From Dietzia sp. NCCP-2495 (GTDB taxonomy: Bacteria > Actinomycetota > Actinomycetes > Mycobacteriales > Mycobacteriaceae), in the NCBI RefSeq assembly GCF_026011735.1, contig NZ_BRVN01000002.1, positions 1-64,000 of the forward strand: a stretch of DNA of 64,000 bases. The letters run 5' to 3'. A model generated the notes under the pieces. The model saw only the letters and a program-made list of their open reading frames with translations. It was not told where the DNA came from and made no database searches. This document shows, piece by piece, positions 45,766 to 54,237 of the stretch. Made by a program: the position numbers and the translations under genes. Positions within the stretch are counted from its first letter, which is position 1, and each line of letters opens with the position of its first letter.

Positions 45766-46827
45766 GTGAGTCGCCGCCTGTTGACCCTCGTCGCCGCGCT
45801 GGTCCCCGCCGTACTGCTACTCGTCCTCGCCACGTCGGCCACGGTGCCGCTCGTGTCGATGGGGCCGGGACCGACGTACGACACGTTCGGCGAGACCCGG
45901 GTAGTCAAAGAGGACGGGGTCACCGAGTCCGTGCCCGTCATCGAGGTGACGGGCCACGAGGCCGACGAGTTGACCGGGGCGCTGCGCATGACGACGGTCG
46001 CGGTACGGGACAAGCTCACCCTGGCCGACGCGGCGCGGTTCTGGCTGGATCCCGACCAGGTGGTCCTGCCCCGGGACCAGGTGTTCCCGCCCGATGTGAC
46101 GCGTGACGAGATGCGGGAGTCCAACGCCGCGGACATGGTCGGTTCGGAGAACAACGCGGAGGCCGCCGCCTACCGCTACCTGGGGATCCCCATGACGCCG
46201 CGCGTGGAGGACGTGGACCCGTCCGGTCCGGCGGAGGGGACCCTGCGCGCCGGCGACTTCATCACGTCGATCGGCGGCGTGCCCGTGGCCGACACCACCG
46301 AGGTGGTGGACCAGGTCGGCGCGCACCGCCCGGGCGAGAAGGTGGACGTGGCTCTGGTGCGGGACGGGGAGGAGACGACGACGACGGTGACGCTGGCCTC
46401 GTCCGGTCCGGAGGGCGATCCCCACAAGGGCAGGCTCGGCATCATCGTGGGCGACGCACCGTCCGACGGGACGGACGTGCAGATCACGGTCGCGCCGGAT
46501 GTGGGCGGTCCGTCGGCGGGCCTGGTTCTCGCGATCGCCGTGGTCGACGTACTGAAGCCCGGTGAGCAGACCGGCGGCCGGGACGTCGCCGGCACCGGCA
46601 CGATCCGCCCAGACGGCACGGTCGGGCCGATCGGGGGTATCCGACACAAGATCCGGGCGGCCGCCGACGAGGGGGCGACCGAGTTCCTCGTGCCCGCCGC
46701 CAACTGTGCCGAGGCCCTGCAGGACCCGCCGGGTGGGATCACCCTCATCAAGGTCGAGAACCTCACCGGCGCACTGGAGGCGCTGGAGGAGGTCGCCTCC
46801 GGGGGTGAGCCACCGACCTGCGGCTGA
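45766..46827 (+). CDS. PDZ-domain Lon-type serine protease, membrane anchored (Rv3194c-like)
   Basis: 353 aa. N-terminal membrane helix (LLTLVAALVPAVLLLVLATS), substrate-recognition region, PDZ domain (about 150-225: GTLRAGDFITSIGGVPVADT) and S16 Lon-like proteolytic domain with catalytic Ser in GGPSAGLVLAIAVVD and Lys in GGIRHKIRAAADEG. The protease faces outward. The short N-terminus positions the signal anchor properly, unlike the longer open frame. Followed by the UPF0182 gene 65 nt downstream. Confidence 0.9.
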   Translation: MSRRLLTLVAALVPAVLLLVLATSATVPLVSMGPGPTYDTFGETRVVKEDGVTESVPVIEVTGHEADELTGALRMTTVAVRDKLTLADAARFWLDPDQVVLPRDQVFPPDVTRDEMRESNAADMVGSENNAEAAAYRYLGIPMTPRVEDVDPSGPAEGTLRAGDFITSIGGVPVADTTEVVDQVGAHRPGEKVDVALVRDGEETTTTVTLASSGPEGDPHKGRLGIIVGDAPSDGTDVQITVAPDVGGPSAGLVLAIAVVDVLKPGEQTGGRDVAGTGTIRPDGTVGPIGGIRHKIRAAADEGATEFLVPAANCAEALQDPPGGITLIKVENLTGALEALEEVASGGEPPTCG

Positions 46828-46842
46828 GCCGGGGCTTTTCCG

Positions 46843-46848
46843 TAAGGT
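46843..46848 (+). promoter_or_regulatory. Candidate -10 box for the UPF0182 gene (TAAGGT)
   Basis: TAAGGT about 45 nt before GTG 46893; the leader would contain the aggag Shine-Dalgarno. Confidence 0.45.
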
Positions 46849-46892
46849 GGAGCCACAAGTTCGTCCGCACCAGTAGTCCAGGAGCCCCACCG

Positions 46893-49800
46893 GTGTCCGT
46901 CCGTCCCCCCGGCACCCCGCCCGGTAGGCCCGTCGCGATCTCGCGGCGCGGTCGAGCCGTCGCCGTCGCCGTCGTCGTCCTCATCATCCTCATCCAGGTC
47001 CTCCCGAGGCTAAATTCCGCCTACACGGACTGGTTGTGGTTCCGCAGCGTCGACGCGAGCAGTGTCTTCCGCACCGAGGTGCTCACGCGGATCGGCCTGT
47101 TCCTGGTGGTGGGGCTGCTGGTCGGCCTCGCAGTGACCACGGGTCTCCTGCTGGCCTACCGATACCGACCGGTGTTCCTCGCGCACGGTGGGATGCCGGA
47201 CGCGCTGGCCCGGTACCGCGCTGCGATGGGCACCTCGACGGCCAAGACCGTGGCGTGGATCCCCGTCGTGCTGGGCCTGCTGGCCGGCGCGATCGCGCAG
47301 ACCGGATGGAAGACCGTCCTGGCGTTCTTCAACTCCACGGATTTCGGGCGTACCGACCCGCAGTTCGGGCTCGACATCTCCTTCTACGCCTTCGAGCTAC
47401 CCATGTGGCGGGCGATCGTCACGTGGGTCATGGTCGCCGTGGTCCTGGCGTTCTTCGCCAACCTCATCACCCACTACATCGTGGGCGGCGTGCGACCAGG
47501 TGCGCGAGAGGGCGCGCTCACCCGCGCGGCCCGTATCCAACTGGTCATCCTGGCGGGCGTGTTCGTGCTCGCCAAGGCGGCGGCGTACTGGCTGGACCGC
47601 TACGAGCTGCTGTTCCGGGAGAACTCCACGTTCACGGGTGCCTCGTACACGGATGTCAACGCGGTGATGCCGGCCAAGATCTTCATGTTCTCGGTCGCGA
47701 TCGTCTGCGCGATCGCGTTCTTCTCGGCGATCGTCATCAAGGACCTGCGCATCCCGGCGCTGGCGACCGTCCTGCTGCTGTTCTCCGCGCTCGTGGTGGG
47801 TTCGGCGTGGCCGATGGCCGTCGAGCAGTTCTCGGTCAAGCCCAACCGTGCGGAGAAGGAGCGCGAGTACATCGCCCGCAACATCGAGGCGACCAGGGCG
47901 GCGTACGACATCGGGGACGACAAGGTCACGTACGAGGAGAACTGGGGCGCGGCGAACCCGGATCCGGCGGAGGCCGCGAGTGACATCACGACCCTGTCCA
48001 ACATCCGCGTCCTCGACCCCAACGTCCTGGCGCCGACGTTCACCCAGCAGCAGCAGCTGCGGAACTTCTACGGCTTCCCCGAGACGTTGAGCATCGACCG
48101 GTACACGGTCGAGGGGGAGAAGCGGGACTTCCTCGTGGCGGCCCGTGAGCTCAACCCGTCGGCCCTGCAGGCCAACCAGCGGGACTGGATCAACCGGCAC
48201 ACCGTGTACACGCACGGCAACGGCTTCGTGGCCGCGCCGGCGAACCGGGTGAACGAGATCGCCGATGACGCCGGGTCGGATCGCGGCGGTCTGCCCAACT
48301 ACCAGGTCTCGGATCTGGAGGCGATCTCAAGCGACCAGGAGATGATGATCCCGGTCACGCAGCCCCGCATCTACTTCGGCGAGCTCATCGCGCAGTCGGA
48401 TCCGGACTACGCGATCGTGGGGGACAACGGTGACGGGCCGCGCGAGTACGACACGGACACCGAGCAGTACACCTACACCGGTGCCGGCGGCGTTCCCGTC
48501 GGCGGGTGGATCAACCGCACCGCCTACGCGCTGAAGTTCGCCGAGCGGAACATCCTGCTGTCGGGGATCATCGGCGACGAGTCCAAGATCATCTACGACC
48601 GTGACCCGCGGGACCGCGTCCAGAAGGTCGCCCCCTGGCTCACCACGGACACCAACACCTATCCGGCCGTGATCGACGGCCGCATCAAGTGGATCGTGGA
48701 CGGCTACACCACGCTGAAGAGCTACCCGTACGCGGAGTCGAGCTCGCTCGAGGCCATGACCTCGGACTCGCTCAACGCCGCCGGCGGGCGCGTCCTGCCG
48801 GACGAGGAGGTCTCCTACATCCGCAACTCGGTCAAGGCCACCGTCGACGCCTATGACGGCACGGTCAACCTGTACGAGTTCGACGAGACGGACCCGGTCC
48901 TGCAGACGTGGAGCAAGGCCCTGCCGGACATCGTCCAGCCCAAGTCCGAGATCCCCGAGGAACTGCAGGAGCACTTCCGGTACCCGGAGGACCTGTTCAA
49001 GGTCCAGCGTGAGCTGCTGGCCAAGTACCAGGTCAACGACCCCGGCCAGTTCTTCACCAACGACGCCTTCTGGTCCGTCCCGTCAGATCCGACGGTCACC
49101 TCGTCGATCCAGAACCCGCAGACCCCGCCCGCCGGGGGGCCGCTCGGTGGTCAGAACACCGGGGCCCCCGGCACGCCGGGCGCGCAGCCCGCGGAGCGCG
49201 AGGGGCCCAGCCAGCCGCCGTACTACGTGCTCGCGAAGGACCCGACCGATCCCGAGTCGGACGAACCGTCGTTCCAGCTCATCTCGGCGTTCCGTGGCTA
49301 CGAGCGGGAGTTCCTCGCCGCCCACATGTCGGCGAGTTCCGATCCCGATTCGTACGGGGAAATCGTCGTCCGTGTGCAGCGGCCGACCGAACCGCTGGCC
49401 CAGGGTCCGAACCAGGCGCAGGACATCATGATCGCCTCCCCGGCCATCGCGCAGGACCGGCGACTGTGGGGTGAGACGGCGGAGATAACCGAGGGCAACC
49501 TGCTGGCGCTGCCGCTGGCCGGCGACTCGGTGCTGTACGTGGAGCCGATCTACACGCAGCGCAAGGACCAGGACTCGGCGTTCCCGCGTCTGCTGCGCGT
49601 GATGGTCACCTATGACCGCGCGGTCGGGTATGCGCCCACCCTGTACGAGGCGCTCAAGCAGGTGGGCATCGAGGCCGATCCCGACGAGGTCCGGATCGAC
49701 GAGACCGGTGCGGCGGAGGCGGAAGCCGAGGCAGAGGACGGTCCGTCGAGTTCGTCCACGGAGGAGGGCACCGCGTCCCGGCCGTCCACCCCGCCGTCCA

Positions 49801-49970
49801 CCGGTGGCGGCGACGCCACCGACCAGGCGGCCGCGGTGCGCGAGCTCAACGCGGCGCTTTCGGCCGTCCGGTCCGCGCAGAACGGCGGAGACCTCGCGGA
49901 TCTCGGCTCAGCACTCGACGACCTTCAGAAGGCAGTCGACGCCTACCAGGCGCTCGGCAACGGCAACTGA
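46893..49970 (+). CDS. UPF0182 large membrane protein (Rv3193c-like)
   Basis: 1025 aa. Seven hydrophobic segments in the first 320 residues (for example AVAVVVLIILIQVLP, LFLVVGLLVGLAVTTGLLLA, IVTWVMVAVVLAFFANLITH), then a large extracytoplasmic domain with conserved RDFLVAARELNPSA, HGNGFVAAPANRV, RIYFGEL and GGWINR blocks. The tail is acidic and Ser/Thr-rich (about 930-990), followed by a predicted coiled coil (VRELNAALSAVRSAQ). Function unknown although the family is widely conserved in actinobacteria. GTG 46893 has aggag. Last gene of the core block before the tRNA genes. Confidence 0.92.
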   Translation: MSVRPPGTPPGRPVAISRRGRAVAVAVVVLIILIQVLPRLNSAYTDWLWFRSVDASSVFRTEVLTRIGLFLVVGLLVGLAVTTGLLLAYRYRPVFLAHGGMPDALARYRAAMGTSTAKTVAWIPVVLGLLAGAIAQTGWKTVLAFFNSTDFGRTDPQFGLDISFYAFELPMWRAIVTWVMVAVVLAFFANLITHYIVGGVRPGAREGALTRAARIQLVILAGVFVLAKAAAYWLDRYELLFRENSTFTGASYTDVNAVMPAKIFMFSVAIVCAIAFFSAIVIKDLRIPALATVLLLFSALVVGSAWPMAVEQFSVKPNRAEKEREYIARNIEATRAAYDIGDDKVTYEENWGAANPDPAEAASDITTLSNIRVLDPNVLAPTFTQQQQLRNFYGFPETLSIDRYTVEGEKRDFLVAARELNPSALQANQRDWINRHTVYTHGNGFVAAPANRVNEIADDAGSDRGGLPNYQVSDLEAISSDQEMMIPVTQPRIYFGELIAQSDPDYAIVGDNGDGPREYDTDTEQYTYTGAGGVPVGGWINRTAYALKFAERNILLSGIIGDESKIIYDRDPRDRVQKVAPWLTTDTNTYPAVIDGRIKWIVDGYTTLKSYPYAESSSLEAMTSDSLNAAGGRVLPDEEVSYIRNSVKATVDAYDGTVNLYEFDETDPVLQTWSKALPDIVQPKSEIPEELQEHFRYPEDLFKVQRELLAKYQVNDPGQFFTNDAFWSVPSDPTVTSSIQNPQTPPAGGPLGGQNTGAPGTPGAQPAEREGPSQPPYYVLAKDPTDPESDEPSFQLISAFRGYEREFLAAHMSASSDPDSYGEIVVRVQRPTEPLAQGPNQAQDIMIASPAIAQDRRLWGETAEITEGNLLALPLAGDSVLYVEPIYTQRKDQDSAFPRLLRVMVTYDRAVGYAPTLYEALKQVGIEADPDEVRIDETGAAEAEAEAEDGPSSSSTEEGTASRPSTPPSTGGGDATDQAAAVRELNAALSAVRSAQNGGDLADLGSALDDLQKAVDAYQALGNGN

Positions 49971-50104
49971 TCCGGCGGCCGCGCACCAGGGCCTGACCTG
50001 CGGTAATTCAGGTTCTGGTGTGCGGTTGGTCACGATCGGGTCGATTCGCGTTCACCGATTTGCATTGTTCTCCCGGTGGCACGTAGTGTCATACACGCAA
50101 TCGA

Positions 50105-50181
50105 CGCGGGGTGGAGCAGCTCGGTAGCTCGCTGGGCTCATAACCCAGAGGTCGCAGGTTCAAATCCTGTCCCCGCTACCA
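50105..50181 (+). tRNA. Initiator tRNA-Met (CAU), copy 1
   Basis: 77 nt with encoded CCA. Cloverleaf readable by eye: acceptor 50105-50111 with unpaired C1 opposite U72, anticodon loop ctCATaa, and three G-C pairs (GGG/CCC) in the anticodon stem, both hallmarks of initiator tRNA. Followed at once by a terminator. Confidence 0.96.
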
Positions 50182-50185
50182 CGCA

Positions 50186-50223
50186 CCGAAGGCCCGGTCT
50201 CCAGTCTGAGACCGGGCCTTCGG
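50186..50223 (+). terminator. Terminator of tRNA-fMet copy 1
   Basis: Perfect 16-bp arms (50186-50201, 50208-50223) with the 6-nt loop cagtct, 4 nt after the tRNA. Confidence 0.9.
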
Positions 50224-50411
50224 CCATTTCTCGGTGCTGCTTCGGGGGTTAGTAGCGGTTTACTGGCCACACACCCGCCATCCGCCCGGAGCTATCCCTG
50301 CGATTAGAGATGCGCATCGGACTTTGATAGCGTCGGGGTCCTGCTGGTGAGGGGTTCTCGAGTGAGAATCCGACGCCGCAGTGAGGTCGCCCCGACGTGG
50401 GTGGCTGGCGA

Positions 50412-50488
50412 CGCGGGGTGGAGCAGCTCGGTAGCTCGCTGGGCTCATAACCCAGAGGTCGCAGGTTCAAATCCTGTCCCCGCTACCA
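50412..50488 (+). tRNA. Initiator tRNA-Met (CAU), copy 2
   Basis: Identical over all 77 nt to the copy 307 bp upstream, including CCA, C1 x U72 and the GGG/CCC stem. Flanks differ beyond about 5 nt on either side, so it has its own promoter region (50224-50411) and terminator. Confidence 0.96.
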
Positions 50489-50491
50489 CGA

Positions 50492-50535
50492 ACGCAGGGC
50501 CCGTTTCTTCCGACACTCGGAAACGGGCCCTGCGT
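50492..50535 (+). terminator. Terminator of tRNA-fMet copy 2
   Basis: Perfect 16-bp arms (50492-50507, 50520-50535) with a 12-nt loop, 3 nt after the tRNA. Confidence 0.9.
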
Positions 50536-50550
50536 CGTCGTACGGGAGCC

Positions 50551-50630
50551 TCAGCGCCCCGTCCAGCGGGGCTCGCGCTTCTCGGCGAACGCCGCGACAC
50601 CTCGCGGGCGTCATCGGACCGCAGTACCGG
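50551..50630 (-). pseudogene. Remnant of an enoyl-CoA hydratase gene (C-terminus only, frameshifted)
   Basis: Read on the minus strand, PVLRSDDARE continues after loss of one base near 50600 into VAAFAEKREPRWTGR and a stop codon at 50551. This is the typical end of crotonase-family enoyl-CoA hydratases (…SDDAREGVAAFAEKREPxWxGR). About 26 codons survive; nothing upstream (beyond 50630) looks like the rest of the protein. It lies between the second tRNA terminator and a TetR gene, so it is decay debris, probably from a deletion. Confidence 0.72.
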
Positions 50631-50691
50631 GCGACCAGACGGTGCGGTGAGCAAGTCGTTCCCTCGGGGGCGCGCGAGTAGGGTCACGACC

Positions 50692-51386
50692 ATGCCCGCT
50701 CCCCGCCGCCCGAAGCAGGAACGGTCCGTCGCGACCCGAGCGAAGATCCTCGAGGCCGCCTGTGGGAGCCTGATCGACCGCGGCTACGGTGCGACGACCG
50801 TGGGTGAAGTGCAGAACCGCGCCGGGGTCGCCCGGGGGACGTTGCTGCATCATTTCCCCACGCGCGGCGCCCTCATGGCCGGGGTGGTGGAGGATATCAT
50901 CGAGCGGCGTCTGAGGGTGTTGACCTCGGTGGAGACGGACGGAGGGGACGACGACAACGCCGCCGGCAACGCCGGCAACGACGGTAACGACGACAACGCT
51001 GCTGGCAACGATGACAACGACGCCGACACTCCGCCCGCGATCGCGCCCATTCCGCCGCGAGCTGGGACGACATCGTGGACCTCGTCTGGGAGGAGCTGCA
51101 GGTTCCTCCGTTCACCGCGGCGCTCGAGCTCTGGGTCGCATCACGGACGGATCCCGACCTGCGGCAGGCGCTGATCCCGCTGCAGGAACGCGTCTTCGGC
51201 ACGGTCCACCGCAATGTCACGCGCCTGGCGGGCGACGACCATCCTCGAGCGCCGATGCTTGTGCAGTTCACGATCGACCTGCTCACGGGGGCACATCTCG
51301 CCGGGACCCTGGAGCCCAGGGTCGGCTCGGCGGCCGTGGTCCGGGCCTGGAAGGTGGCCGTGCGCGAGCTCGCGGCACGCGGGTGA
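50692..51386 (+). pseudogene. TetR-family regulator split by a frameshift at an Asp/Asn-rich repeat
   Basis: Frame 1 from ATG 50692 encodes an intact TetR HTH (RSVATRAKILEAACGSLIDR, GEVQNRAGVARGTLLHHFPT) and then an odd Asp/Asn/Gly/Ala repeat (about 50941-51030); it would end at 51174 after 161 aa of unrelated sequence. A second frame (-1), open from about 51015 to 51386, encodes the missing ligand-binding domain (WDDIVDLVWEELQVPPFTAA, LELWVASRTDPDLRQALIPL). So the full gene spans two frames, the break lying between 51015 and 51070. TAGGGT 7 nt before the ATG suggests leaderless expression. A sequencing error or a truly truncated regulator are both possible. Confidence 0.75.
50941..51030 (+). 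repeat. Asp/Asn-coding degenerate repeat in the TetR gene
   Basis: Built from gacaac and ggcaac steps; the 21-bp block gacgacaacgcygcyggcaac occurs twice (near 50950 and 50989). Encodes DDDNAAGNAGNDGNDDNAAG. Confidence 0.8.
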
Positions 51387-51408
51387 CAGATGCCCGTGGT
51401 CCTGACGA

Positions 51409-51711
51409 CTAGCGCAATCGGATCGGAAAGGTCTCGGTCCGTCTGACCGCGCGGTCGCGCCGCGCGCTCAGGGGCACCCGGTGTGGGTCGGCGAGAAAGG
51501 AGTCGAGTCCGGCCGCGGAGTCGAAGTGGATCAGCTGGATTTCATCCGGTGCCCCGTCGTCGCCGGTGCCGTACGCGTGTTGGATCACCCGGCCGCTGTG
51601 CTGCGGCAGCAGAGCCAGGACGTCGTCCTCGTACGCGGACAGTTCGTGTCCCATGCCCTCGTGTGCCCAGAGCAAGCAGCAGAGGGTGACCTCGTCGTCC
51701 GTCTCGTTCAC
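51409..51711 (-). CDS. Small dimeric alpha/beta-barrel-like protein, function unknown
   Basis: 100 aa from GTG 51711 (frame open to 51870). Pattern of beta-alpha-beta-beta with TLCCLLWAHEGMGHELSAYE, IQLIHFDSAAGLDSFLADPH and RTETFPIRL resembles stress-responsive/DUF1330-type ferredoxin-fold barrels. No catalytic residues recognisable. Divergent from the aldehyde dehydrogenase operon; ends 22 nt from the convergent TetR gene. Assignment is by overall shape only. Confidence 0.6.
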   Translation of the reverse strand: MNETDDEVTLCCLLWAHEGMGHELSAYEDDVLALLPQHSGRVIQHAYGTGDDGAPDEIQLIHFDSAAGLDSFLADPHRVPLSARRDRAVRRTETFPIRLR

Positions 51712-51857
51712 CTCGTGGAGCCTACGCGCACGGTCCGGGAGGTCGCGTGCACCAGGAAGGCACCCCCAATGACGTGATACACGACATAGGGTGGACAGGT
51801 GTCTGGTCGCCGATCCATCGCGGCCGGCCCGCTGATCCTGACGATTGGAGATCCTCC

Positions 51858-53330
51858 GTGACAACCTCACTGGACCGCGACGCCCTGCTCATCGGTACGA
51901 CGTGGCAGGCACCTGCCACCGATTCGGTCATCGAGGTGATCAGCCCCCACTCCGAAGAGGTCGTGGCCCGCGTCCCCGAGGGGTCGACCGCGGATATCGA
52001 CGCGGCCGTCGCGGCCGCCCGCGAGGCCTTCGACCACGGACCGTGGCCTCGGATGAGCCCCGACGAGCGCATCGAGGTGGTGCAGAAGCTGTCCGGGCTG
52101 TACGCGGCCAAGCTGGACGAGATGGCCACCGTCATCTCCACGGAGATGGGCTCGCCGATCTCGTTCAGCACCCTCGCCCAGGCGCCCGCACCGTGGATGC
52201 AGATCGAGGCGTTTCTGGGGATCGCCCGCGAGTTCCCGTGGGAGGACGTGCGCCCGGGCGTGCTCGGCGGTGAGGTCATGGTGCGTCACGAGCCAGTGGG
52301 TGTGGTGGCGGCCATCCCGCCGTGGAACGTCCCGCAGTTCACCGTCCTGTCCAAGGTCATCCCGGCACTGCTCACCGGCTGCACGATCGTCGTCAAGCCC
52401 GCACCCGAGACGCCCCTGGACACCTACCTGCTCGCGGACCTGCTCATTGAGGCGGGCGTACCCGAGGGAGTGGTGAGCATCGTGGCCGGCGGCCGTGAGG
52501 TCGGCGAGCACCTGGTGCGCCACCCCGGCATCGACAAGGTGGCCTTCACCGGGTCGACCGCGGCCGGCCGGAAGATCGGCGCCATCTGCGGCGAGCAGCT
52601 CAAGCGGTGCTCGCTCGAACTGGGCGGCAAGTCCGCCGCGATCGTGCTCGACGACGCCGACCTGACCAGCGTCGTCGAGGGGATGAAATTCCTCGGCGTG
52701 ATGAACTCGGGCCAGGCCTGTGTCGCACAGACCCGCATCCTCGTCAGCCGTGAGCGCCACGACGAGGTGGCCGAGGCGCTGGCCGAGGGCATCGGCTCCA
52801 TGGTCGTGGGCGACCCGCTCGACCCAGCCACCGAGATCGGTCCGATGGTCGCTCAGCGTCAGCAGGAGCGGGTCAGTTCCTACATCGAGATCGGTCAGCA
52901 GGAGGGCGCGCGGCTGCTCACCGGTGGTACGGGTATGCCTGACGGGCTGGGATCCGGGTGGTACATCCGGCCCACAGTCTTCTCGGGCGTCACCAACGAC
53001 ATGCGGATCGCCCGCGAGGAGATCTTCGGCCCCGTCCTGTCGGTCATCGCCTACAACGACGTGGACGACGCCGTGCGGATCGCCAACGACTCCGACTACG
53101 GGCTCGCGGGAACGGTGTGGACCGCCGACCGGGACGCCGGTCTGGGCGTGGCCCGCCGCGTCCGTACCGGGACCTACGGCGTCAACACGTACACGATGGA
53201 CTTCGCGGCGCCGTTCGGCGGATTCAAGGCCTCGGGTGTGGGCCGCGAGTTCGGCCCCGAGGGTTTGTCTCAGTACACGGAGCTTAAGTCCGTCTACCTC
53301 GGCGAGCCCGAGACGGGCGACGACGCGTGA
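51858..53330 (+). CDS. NAD(P)-dependent aldehyde dehydrogenase
   Basis: 490 aa, full length. Signatures: PWNVPQFTVLSKVIPALLTG, FTGSTAAGRKIG, ELGGKSAAIVL (Glu), and nucleophile C288 in NSGQACVAQTRIL; C-terminal EEIFGPVLSVIAYND and NTYTMDFAAPFGGFKASGVG. Oxidises an unknown aldehyde to acid. GTG 51858 has ggag upstream. The stop overlaps the crotonase start (GTGA), and the flavoprotein gene follows, so a three-gene catabolic operon is likely. Confidence 0.92.
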   Translation: MTTSLDRDALLIGTTWQAPATDSVIEVISPHSEEVVARVPEGSTADIDAAVAAAREAFDHGPWPRMSPDERIEVVQKLSGLYAAKLDEMATVISTEMGSPISFSTLAQAPAPWMQIEAFLGIAREFPWEDVRPGVLGGEVMVRHEPVGVVAAIPPWNVPQFTVLSKVIPALLTGCTIVVKPAPETPLDTYLLADLLIEAGVPEGVVSIVAGGREVGEHLVRHPGIDKVAFTGSTAAGRKIGAICGEQLKRCSLELGGKSAAIVLDDADLTSVVEGMKFLGVMNSGQACVAQTRILVSRERHDEVAEALAEGIGSMVVGDPLDPATEIGPMVAQRQQERVSSYIEIGQQEGARLLTGGTGMPDGLGSGWYIRPTVFSGVTNDMRIAREEIFGPVLSVIAYNDVDDAVRIANDSDYGLAGTVWTADRDAGLGVARRVRTGTYGVNTYTMDFAAPFGGFKASGVGREFGPEGLSQYTELKSVYLGEPETGDDA

Positions 53331-54211
53331 GTGCCGTGACCGGAGGCCCTGAGACCGGAGGCGCTGCGACCGGAGGCGCCGCGTCGGAGACCGGATCGAC
53401 TGCCAGTCCCTCGATACTCGAGTTGCACGACGCCGACCGGGTCCGGACCCTCACGCTCAACCGGCCCGATGCGCTCAACGCGTTCAACGGTGCGCTCTAC
53501 AAGGAACTGGCCGCTGCCCTTGCCGCGGCCGACGCTGATCCCGGCATCGCGGTCGTGTTGCTCACCGGTCGCGGCCGGGCGTTCAGCGCCGGCACGGACC
53601 TCGTGGAGATGGCCGAGATGGTGGCCGGTGGCAGCGACGAGAGTGCGCTGTCCGACACCGAGGAGCACGGTTTCAACCTGCTGGTGGACGCGCTCATCGC
53701 GTTCAGCAAGCCGCTCGTCGCCGCAGTCAACGGGCTCGGCCTGGGGATCGGGGTGACCCTGCTCGGGTTCGTCGACCTGGCCTTCATCGCCGAGGGGGCC
53801 AGGCTCAAGTGCCCGTTCACCAGCCTCGGTGTGGCGCCGGAGGCGGCGTCCAGCTTCCTCATCCCCAGGCTCGTCGGGCACCAGAACGCCGCCTGGGTCC
53901 TGCTCTCGTCGGAGTGGATCACCGCCGAGCAGGCGCACGAGATGGGCCTGGTCTGGAAGTTGTGCGCGCCGGACGAACTGGTGCCCACCGCGACCGAGCA
54001 CGCCACGCGACTGGCGGCTCTACCGGTGTCGAGCCTGCGCGCGGTCAAGCGGGCGATGACCGAACCTGTCGCGCAACTCGTCGCCGAGGCGCGGCGACGC
54101 GAGAACGGCATGTTCGCCGAACTGCTCGGCGGTCCGGCCAACACCGAGGCGCTGTCGGCGTTCGCTGAGGGGCGCCTTCCCGACTTCACCGCGTTGCCGG
54201 ACGGCGCCTGA
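53327..54211 (+). CDS. Enoyl-CoA hydratase/isomerase (crotonase) family protein
   Basis: 294 aa. Gly/Ala/Thr repeat-like N-terminus (about 1-25), then the crotonase core: LNRPDALNAFNGALYKELAA, oxyanion-hole segments LTGRGRAFSAGTDL and VNGLGLGIGVTLLGF, and a Glu in LGVAPEAASSFLIPR. C-terminal helices end FAEGRLPDFTALPDGA. Reaction (hydration or isomerisation) cannot be set by sequence alone. GTG 53327 overlaps the aldehyde dehydrogenase stop. Note a second, decayed crotonase tail at 50551-50630. Confidence 0.9.
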   Translation: MSAVTGGPETGGAATGGAASETGSTASPSILELHDADRVRTLTLNRPDALNAFNGALYKELAAALAAADADPGIAVVLLTGRGRAFSAGTDLVEMAEMVAGGSDESALSDTEEHGFNLLVDALIAFSKPLVAAVNGLGLGIGVTLLGFVDLAFIAEGARLKCPFTSLGVAPEAASSFLIPRLVGHQNAAWVLLSSEWITAEQAHEMGLVWKLCAPDELVPTATEHATRLAALPVSSLRAVKRAMTEPVAQLVAEARRRENGMFAELLGGPANTEALSAFAEGRLPDFTALPDGA

Positions 54212-54237
54212 GGAAAGGCCCAAGGCAAGATGGGGGA

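Noticed and set aside
50249-50470. Minus-strand open frame overlapping the second tRNA (MNLRPLGYEPSELP...)
   Set aside because: It is the well-known spurious translation of a tRNA on the reverse strand.
50105-51400. Integrated element at the tRNA genes
   Set aside because: No integrase, no att-like duplication of the tRNA 3' end beyond the full-length second copy, and no phage or plasmid genes.
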